Of a DNA stretch of 64,000 nucleotides, positions 56,577 through 64,000 are shown in pieces. The DNA is taken from the NCBI GenBank assembly GCA_032358255.1, contig JAULBX010000559.1:95284-159283 (forward strand), read 5' to 3'. The translations under genes were made by a program, and so were the position numbers. Position 1 is the stretch's first letter. Every line of letters begins with the position of its first letter. This stretch comes from Heterotrichella gracilis. Lineage: Eukaryota > Sar > Xanthophyceae > Tribonematales > Xanthonemataceae. The notes beneath the pieces were generated by a model, which did no database searches, was not told the DNA's origin, and saw nothing but the letters and a program-made list of their open reading frames with translations.

Positions 56577-58471
56577 ATTTACAGAGCATGGAATCAGGAG
56601 ATGCTGTGAGCATACATGAGCGCCCCGGCTGGAGAAGGGCTGTGGCATGGGCAGGGGCCCCTAGAGGGTTATGGCATAGCTATGTGCAAACTTACTACAA
56701 CACACTCAGCAAAGTTGATTGTGTTCCCTTTGTTAGCACTGCCAAATGTGACATGATCAGCAACTTCCTAGCACCAGCTGTACTGCCCCAGGTTTATAGC
56801 TGGATGGTTGTTACTGTGAAGTTATACCCTAACGTTTAATGTCAATTCCTTGCACACCAGGGGTTTGACAAAAGCCAAGCCTGAACTACATGTCTTTTTC
56901 CATGATCTGAGGCTTGGGGTTAACAATTTCTGACTGTGTGTTGCACATGTCTGTGATCAGTAACTGGTTGGACTGAAAGTTACAATTATCACTATACCAT
57001 GGTTCTAATCACCTGCAATTCCAAATCAGCTTTGGATGAGGATGATGCTTGGATAGCGTGGGAACTTTATGAATAGGGAATGTGGTGGCTTGCAACAGGT
57101 ATTGTGCAAAAAAAGAAACAAAGTGTTCCTGATAATGTGACGTTTCTGCTGTGCGCGCGTGCAGATTTTGGTATATGCACAAGAGAGTTGTTGCTAGGTG
57201 CAGTTTACGTGCATCTTGATTACAAGGATGATTTTACACAATTTTGTGGCCACTACATGCATGCTGCATCGATGGTAATTTGGCGCAAGTATCGAGATGG
57301 TTGATGGTCTATTCAAAAGTATAATCACAGTGACTGCATTGGATGCAGTGCAGTGAGGTTATATGTGCTATCCTTTTTCTAAAAGTAACTTTTGAGTGCT
57401 CTGCTGAGTTTTCACTCCAATAGGAAGGTGTACCACATGGGGCATGGATGCATGTAACTAACTAACTAACCACATGGGGCAATCAAAGTGTTGCAAAGCA
57501 AGTAATGCTGGCAGAGGATCCAACATTCAGTCTGGACCTTTGGCGTTTGTGAGCTTAGCACTAGTGAGGGGTGTGTAATTTGCTTTTGCCCTTCTGAAGC
57601 TGCAGACATGGCCTCCTAGCTTCGGGCTGTAACATGGATATATGTAACATTTGCTCCTGTTCCAATACTATCATGCTCCCCTGGTACGAGCTAGTGGCCC
57701 CCTGACCCGCCCCCGCCAGATCTGTGCGTCCTCATTCTTTCTTTTAGATGAAATGGTATCATTTTTGTGAATTACACCCAGTAGTGTGGGGGCGTAGCGA
57801 TCCCTTTGGTTCACTGTGAACTAGGTTGCGCCCAGTATCATGGTGAGGCATTGACACACATAGTGAGGTCTGGCACTGGGTGGCAAATGTCTAGATTCTG
57901 TGTGGGTTCACTGATCAGCCTGTGATGTGCCTCTTGAGCCACGGAGTAGAAAGCCCTGTCCATATGTAGGTTGCAATTAATCGCCTACGCTCCTCAAAAG
58001 AGCTTGAGAGCCCGGTGTCAGTGTGCACCAAAGTATATGTATGATATATAAATTTTTATTGCACTAGGTTATGAAACAGTCTCCCACTGGGCTTCCACTG
58101 ATACATGCACAATCCTCACACCTCCGAGCATGACCCACTGCTGCAGCCACAGCTGTGTATGCATGCTGCTGGACCCAAGTGCAGGTGCATCAAATGTGTG
58201 CTGGCAACACGACGTGCACCATGCGTCGTCACGCGGACAGGCTGCTGCAGCAACCCCCCCTCTCCCTTTCAGTGCCAGACTTGCACCCCAGCTTTGCCGC
58301 CAGGTACACAAGCAGCAGAGGGCAAAGTGCTTTGGGGGTTGTGCGCAGAACCAGGATTTGGAAAGACCCAGTGCACTGGCTGGGTGCAAAGACCTGCCTG
58401 TCGCAGTGTGGGTCATTATCGCACAATTGGAGAGAGATGTGGGTTATGTTACAGCAACAACACACAGTTGT
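56577..58471. other. 1.9-kb intergenic region between convergent genes
   Basis: 3' regions of the four-pass protein (+) and of L22 (-). Small CTAACTAACTAAC run at 57457-57470. No exon supported. Confidence 0.45.
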
Positions 58472-59402
58472 CTATTCCTCCTCCTCGCCCTCGCCATCAG
58501 CGATGTTGAAGTACCTCAACTCGTATGTGCTGCAAAACAAGGCAACAGCGTATCAGCAAACTGAATTTGCAGTCAATTGATGCAGCAAATACTTCCGTGC
58601 AATTCAGCCATCCAGCCAAGAATAGCAGCCAGTCTTGTACTTGCGGCGCCAAGCAGCCCTTACTATCAGCAAGTTACCGCAGTGCAATTGACTGTCCCTA
58701 TCGTAGTGCGAGAGCCACGCCTGGAAGACAGGCAGCTGTGATGCAGCATGGCACTTACTTCCTGTCCTTGTTGGAGGAGATGACGCGGAGCCAGTCACGC
58801 ACGCTGTGCTTCTTCAAGTACTTCTTCGTCAAGTACTTGAGGTACCTGGGGGCCAAAGAATTGTGCTCTATAAGCACCATACACCTTGCAGCATGGAGTC
58901 CCCTGCTATACGCAAGTGTACTGTGTCTGTGTGCGTCAAGTGTACAAGCCCACACAGTGCAATTCCCCAACATCCAATCCAGCCACCCAGCCTTGGCCCA
59001 CATGAGCCATTGCACAAGCCCACAGCCCCGCGCTGCCCTCACCGCTTGGACATCTGAATCTCCGTGGTGACGGTGACCTTGTTCTTGTCCTTGCCCACCT
59101 TCACATCATCGCCCAGCACACCTGCAAAGGGTACAATACAGCTTGCTCCAGTGCCATGCGTGGGTCCAACTTTTGCATGCACTGGGTTACAGCCCACCAA
59201 AGTTGCTTAGTCCGCATGCAGTGCTGTAGCTGGGGAGCATAGTACCTGGCTTGCCGTCCACCTTGATTTTGTCTGTCAAGAACTTCTCAAAGGAGGCGAT
59301 TTCCATGATCTTGTCCTCCACTGGCTTGGTGCAGTCGATTGTGTAGGTTGTGGCCTTCTTCTTGGGCTTGGGCCCGGTGGACTTCTTGACTATTTGCACC
59401 AT
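58472..59402 (-). CDS. RPL22: 60S ribosomal protein L22 (eL22), 126 aa
   Basis: Four exons close exactly: 59402-59246, 59121-59043, 58845-58759 and 58529-58472. Blocks: [83 protein letters not shown] and a glutamate-rich end. These are the invariant features of eukaryotic L22e, and the length is normal. It is a non-essential surface protein of the large subunit that binds rRNA. TGTAA, the green-algal polyadenylation signal, occurs on the coding strand at 58453-58449, soon after the stop; whether it is used is not shown. The promoter lies in the 523 bases shared with the Pumilio gene. Confidence 0.97.
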
Positions 59403-59925
59403 CTTGCCTCCTACACGGGTGCACCTTGCGTGAGCCCAGTTTCGCCCAATTTCAGGCCGTGCAGGAGTGTATGCAAGTCACCCAGTTGGCAGGCATGGGA
59501 TGCAAGCGACGCATATGATGCATGTGGTGCCAGCCCACCAAGCGATGGTTACAGCAACCAGCCGCACCTTTTGTCGCTCCCACCGACACAACGCGATGCT
59601 GAAAGAGGGAGGCAGCGGTGCGTTGCACCCAACTTAACCAGGTTTCCTTACCGTGGCGGCGAGGCACCACTTTTCATCAAGGGGTATAAACGTGACGGGG
59701 AGGTAAAAGCGTGCCAATCAGCATTGTGAGCAGCCAAGTTGAAAGCAAAGCTTGGGCGGCCTGTCCTTCAAGGACTGCAGCATATTCTATTTGGATGAAG
59801 CAAACATCCTGCTGGTGGCAGCTGGTATCAGAGCACCTGGTGACCATGGTTCTTTGAAGGGGCTTGCTGCTGCTCACAGCTTAGTGGCACCAAGCCCAAA
59901 TTGGGTGAAGGTGAAGTTTTGGCAG
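59403..59925. promoter_or_regulatory. divergent promoter between L22 and Pumilio genes
   Basis: 523 bases between divergently oriented start codons. No specific element assigned. Part may be 5' leader of the Pumilio mRNA. Confidence 0.45.
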
Positions 59926-62900
59926 ATGTATACAGCAGGCGTTCGTCCTGATGCAGGCCTTAGCAGCAGCCCTAGCTGGTACGCCGCGTGCCCTCACTCA
60001 CCGCCTGCTTAACGTGCACCTACCTGCTCCATGTTTCAATCTTATCTTGTGTGCATGCATGGGGTGATCCATTACCCGCAGCCTGAAACCCTTCTGCGCC
60101 CTTCAGGCGAGACTTTGACAACAATGTAGCGAGACTGATAGACGACCTTGAGGTGCCAAGGTCTACGTCCGCACCCCCGCACCTCACGGACCGCTGGGGC
60201 AACTTGGTACGGCGTCGCATGTCTGGGGCAGGATTTCATGGCTTTTCGACCTGGTTTCAGCTGCAGCGTTTCACCCTTGCGTCCGTGTGTTTTGTAGGAC
60301 TCTGGCGGTATCCCAGGGGGCGACGGGCGCTGGGACCCTGCCGAGCTGCTGGCAGACATCCGCTGCGACGAAGATTATGTGAACTTTTACAGGGCTCGGA
60401 ATGGACCTGGCAAAAAGCTGCCTCCGCCCTTGGAAAGCCGCACGCTGTACAATGAGCTGCCACAATACTTCCATCAGCAGGGTGAGGATGCAGCTGCTCG
60501 CTTGCAGAGTTGTATCTGGTGCAGGCCAGCGCAACAGTGTTTTTGCGCCCTGATGCGCCGCTGTAGTTCGCCCAAATGCCTGATCTGCTGATCGAATGCC
60601 GTGCTGCCACAGGACTTGAAACCATTCAGGAGCAAAGATCCACGTCTGCGAACGGAGGGCTGTCCGTCAGCATGTTGCAGGCCCTGCAGCAAATGAGTAC
60701 GTCGGGTGTTTTTTGGTGGGGTGCTCCGTGTTTTAATCCGAATACAACGTGACTTGCATCCAAGCATATTCCAACCCATTGCTTGCAGGCTTGGAGAGGG
60801 CACACTCACACTCACCAGGACCCTCACAGGCTGCTGCGATGGGTCTGCTGCAGGAGAACCTCAGCCTGGCACAGCAGGGTGAGTAGTGTTGAGGCCCATA
60901 TCTTGGTTTTAACTTGCTCCACTTTGCGTGTGACTGGGTTGTTGGCTGAACGCCAGCGTCATCCTCTGCTCTGCAGGGCTGCTCGGGGCATACGGCCATG
61001 CACCCACCCCTCCACCTCTTACCCACACCCCTCCACCATCGCACACGCCCCCGCTCCCCGGGCCAGGGACACCTGGGTCCAACCCATCGCAAGCACAGGC
61101 GCAGGCAATGGCAGCGAACGCAGCAGTGGCGGCAGCCTTGCAAGCAGCAGCGGCACAGGGCATGAACCTGCAAGGACACGGCGGTATGAATGGGGCTGGG
61201 CTCATGAACCCCGCGATGATGAACACGCTGGAGTACCAGGCGGCGTACCAGGCAGCATACCTGGCAGCGCTCCAGCAGCAAACACCTCAGCAGACCGCGC
61301 TCTTGTTAGCCCAGCAGCAGCAGCAGCAGCAGTCTCAGCAGGTAGGGGACCACCACAAGGCTATGCCACTTGCACCTTAGCGCAGAATATGCGTTCACAT
61401 TGCATGCGTCATGCCCACCATGACGTCAAGGCCACTGCGGTTCATGCATGAATGCAGGGCATCGCAGTGCATGAACGCATACCTTGGCATGGGTGCTGTG
61501 CCTGAAATCAAATGTTGGGTTCTTGCAGCTACAGCAGCACCTGGCGGCAATGCACGCCAGCCACCATGGGCATGCTGCGGGGATGAATGGAATGCACCTA
61601 GCTGCAGCTGCTGCTGCACAGATGGCCGTCAACCCAGGCTACTATGGACCCAACCCCGCAGCTGCAGCGGCGGCGGCAGCAGCGGCGGCGGCAGCGGCAG
61701 TCATGAACAACGGTATGTACTTATACCCAGGCGTGGTGGCGCGCTTTTTTTCCCCTTTATTTTCATTGGGTGTTGCACCCATGCCTGCATGCATGGACTC
61801 TGCCTCGCCTGTCCATCGTTTTACCGCCACCATCATACGACACTTGACGTATGTGCACGCTCAAGCATTAGCCCACATGCCCCCCCACATCCACCACTGC
61901 TATGCCTCTGCATTACCTGTCCTGCCTCTGCTATGCCTCTGCATTACCCCTACCCACTGCAGCCAACGCAGGGGTGGCGCTCTAACTTTTGCCTGTATGT
62001 TCGCTGCGTGTTGCACCCCATGTCTGCATGCATGGACTCTGCATAACCTGTTCTCCCTGCCACCACCGTGCGATCGTGCGCTCACCCCACCCCTCCCCAC
62101 CACAGCCAACGCTGGCCCCTCGGGCCACCCGCCCCGCCCGCACCACTCCGGCCCGCAGCACGACCACCACCACGACCGCGACCGCGACGACCGGGGCAGG
62201 CACGGTGGCAAGGACCGGCGCGGGCGCCGCGGCAGCCACCGGGACTACCTGGACAAGCTGGACCGCGAGCGCGAGCGTGAGCGCGACATGATGCCCGGCA
62301 GCGACGAGCACTTTGTGTGCAAGTACCAGACCCTGGAGGAGATCAAGGGCCAGGTGATGCAGGTGGCGCAGGATCAGAACGGGTGCCGCTTCCTGCAGAA
62401 AAAGTTTGACGAGGGCGGGCCCGCGGCGGTGGGGCTGGTGCTGCCCGAGATCCTGGAGCACCTGGTGGAGCTGATGATGGACCCCTTTGGCAACTACCTC
62501 ATCCAGAAGCTGCTGGATAGGTGCTCAGAGGACCAGCGGCTGCAGGTGGGGCATGGTGCACCGCATGCGTGGCTCGTAGCTGTGCACAAAGCCGTCGCTG
62601 CTCATTGCATGGCGTGATGCCATCAGTTGCGCTTTAGTGCCTGAATGATTGGCGCATGCATGGAGCAGGGGCAATTGCCGATACCATCCACATACCTGGG
62701 CAGTTACATGCATGCGCCAGATGGGGTTCATTCACCAACATGTGGCCGTACGCCATGCACTCCTGGCTCGAGTAAGCCGCTGCCAAGTGCCAGCCGCATG
62801 TCAACCTCTGCCAATCGAGTCCGTGTGCATGTGTGCCATGTCATTGTAATTTCAACAGCAACCCAAACACCCGGATGCCCTTGCCCCAGGTGCTGCGCAA

Positions 62901-63929
62901 GGCCTCTGAGAAGAAGGAGCTGGTCAACGTGGCGCTCAACACGCACGGCACGCGCGCGGTGCAGAAGCTGATCGAGACGCTGTCCCAGCGGGAGCAGATC
63001 CAGCTGGTCATCGAGGCGCTGCGCCCCGGCGTGGTCAGCCTCATTCGGGACCTGAATGGCAACCACGTGGTGCAGCGCTGCCTGCAGCGCATGGCGCCCG
63101 AGGACTCGCAGTTCATTTACGATGCCGCGGGCGCCAACTGCATGGACATCGCCACGCACCGCCACGGCTGCTGCGTGCTGCAGCGCTGCATCGACTTTGC
63201 CACGCCGGCGCAGAAGAAGAAGCTGGTGGAGGAGATTGCGCAGCACTCGCTGCACCTCAGCCAGGTATGTGGGTGCTCGCTGGGCAATGGGGTTGGGAAG
63301 AGTGGGGTGATACATGGTGCAAATGAAGTGTTTTTATTGTAGATAATATTTTATTATCGTGAAAATACAACCAATATTGGCATGTGCCATACCTCCACTC
63401 TAAGTCCAGGGGGTGGTAGCCAGTTGACTGCATACCAGCTCTGCGGCTTCTTGCAAAGGGCCCATCTCAGGTATAATGACAACATGCATCTGTTTCACAT
63501 CCATGCATGCTCACGCCCTGACACCCGTCAACCTGGTTCCCGCAGGACCCCTTTGGCAACTACGTGGTGCAGTACGTGCTGGAGCTGGGCAACCCGGAGG
63601 CCACCGCGGTGGTCATGGAGCCCATGTACGGCCACTACCCGGAGCTGGCGCAGCAGAAGTTCAGCTCCAACGTGGTGGAGAAGTGCCTCAAGCTGGGCGG
63701 GCCCACCCTGCAGCCGCAGCGCGAGCGCCTGGTAAAGGAGATGATCGAGTCGCCGCTGCTGCCGCGCCTGCTGCAGGACCCCTACGCCAACTACGTGGTG
63801 CAGAGCGCGCTGACGGTGACTGGCGGGGCGATGCATGTGCAGCTGGTGGACGCCATCCGCCCCTACCTGGCGCAGCTGCGGGGCACGCCACATGGCAAGC
63901 GCATCCTGGCCAAAATAAACATCAAGTAG
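59926..63929 (+). CDS. PUM: Pumilio-family (PUF) RNA-binding protein, 752 aa
   Basis: Ten exons in phase: 59926-59978, 60107-60206, 60298-60481, 60613-60696, 60789-60878, 60977-61341, 61529-61712, 62106-62545, 62890-63264 and 63546-63929. The long N-terminus has plant-PUM-like RDFDNNVARLIDDLE, poly-Q, a run of 14 alanines and a charged RERERERD stretch. The PUF domain (about 420-750) has eight repeats with base-reading triplets NGCRFLQ, GNYLIQ, HGTRAVQ, GNHVVQ, HGCCVLQ, GNYVVQ, SSNVVE and ANYVVQ. By the PUF code, repeats 8-5 read 5'-UGUA, the classic Pumilio element. It likely represses or localises target mRNAs in the cytoplasm. The start (MYTAGVRPDAG) is the first ATG in frame with exon 2; an upstream exon is not excluded. 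Confidence 0.95.
61954..61980 (+). repeat. decoy copy of the Pumilio exon 8 acceptor inside intron 7
   Basis: CACTGCAGCCAACGCAGGGG resembles the real junction CACCACAGCCAACGCTGGCC at 62098. The flanking phrase TGTTGCACCC...GCATGCATGGACTCTGC is also doubled (61772-61803 and 62010-62042). Confidence 0.65.
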
Positions 63930-63943
63930 GGTCTGGGTGGCCA

Positions 63944-64000
63944 GTGGGGTGGGGGGGGGGGGGGGGGGGCGGGGGGGGGGGGGCGGGGGCACCCGCCGGG
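63944..64000. repeat. poly-G tract at the window edge
   Basis: Nearly unbroken G for about 40 nt with single C interruptions, ending GGGCACCCGCCGGG. Either a real G-run after the Pumilio stop or an assembly-end artefact. Confidence 0.7.

Noticed and set aside
61982-63315. Long minus-strand frames opposite the Pumilio gene
   Set aside because: Antisense to PUF repeats, which give a complete domain on the plus strand.

Overview
The window is nuclear DNA of a green alga (Chlorophyta). Its genes are cut by many GT-AG introns of roughly 70-800 bases, use standard stop codons, and encode plant-type proteins: a plastoglobule M48 peptidase, an At1g75140-like membrane protein, a DEAH4-type helicase and a plant-type sugar-phosphate transporter. 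Short CCCTAAA/TTTAGGG runs match the plant and Chlorella-type telomere repeat. No bacterial operon logic applies. Each gene model was built by joining exons whose splice phases agree; most close exactly from ATG to stop.

Layout. 1-549 (-): 5' part of a monoacylglycerol-lipase-like gene leaving the window. 1430-2723 (-): METTL21-type methyltransferase. 3366-5779 (+): membrane-anchored PC-esterase, 350 aa. 6973-8550 (-): PGM48-like plastid metallopeptidase. 9574-11244 (+): membrane RING-H2 E3 ligase. 13285-15157 (+): unrecognised basic protein. 15934-16733 (+): unrecognised membrane protein with a probable frameshift. 18172-21424 (-): At1g75140-like membrane protein, divergent from a Rab5 GTPase (22005-23086, +). 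24186-26458 (-): tRNA-splicing endonuclease SEN34. 27310-28976 (-): sugar-phosphate/nucleotide-sugar transporter. 30015-33775 (-): TDP2 5'-tyrosyl-DNA phosphodiesterase. 35150-38471 (-): Raf-like kinase. 40513-42567 (-) and 43233-44982 (+): divergent hemerythrin-domain paralogs. 46318-53575 (+): DEAH4 RNA helicase. 54540-56576 (+): four-pass membrane protein. 58472-59402 (-): ribosomal protein L22. 59926-63929 (+): Pumilio RNA-binding protein. The window ends in a G-run.

The genes are unrelated housekeeping or signalling genes, not a cluster with one job. Functional themes are RNA handling (SEN34, DEAH4, Pumilio, L22), DNA repair (TDP2), membrane traffic (Rab5) and plastid lipid-body proteolysis (PGM48).

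The most unusual structure is at intron edges. In at least four genes a short piece spanning a splice junction (exon end plus donor, or acceptor plus exon start) is copied one or more times inside the adjacent intron, and in several cases the copies are separated by telomere-like CCCTAAA runs. The DEAH4 gene alone shows this at five junctions. A second theme is foldback DNA: several near-perfect inverted repeats, one of which has replaced the C-terminus of a hemerythrin gene with the antisense of its own exon.
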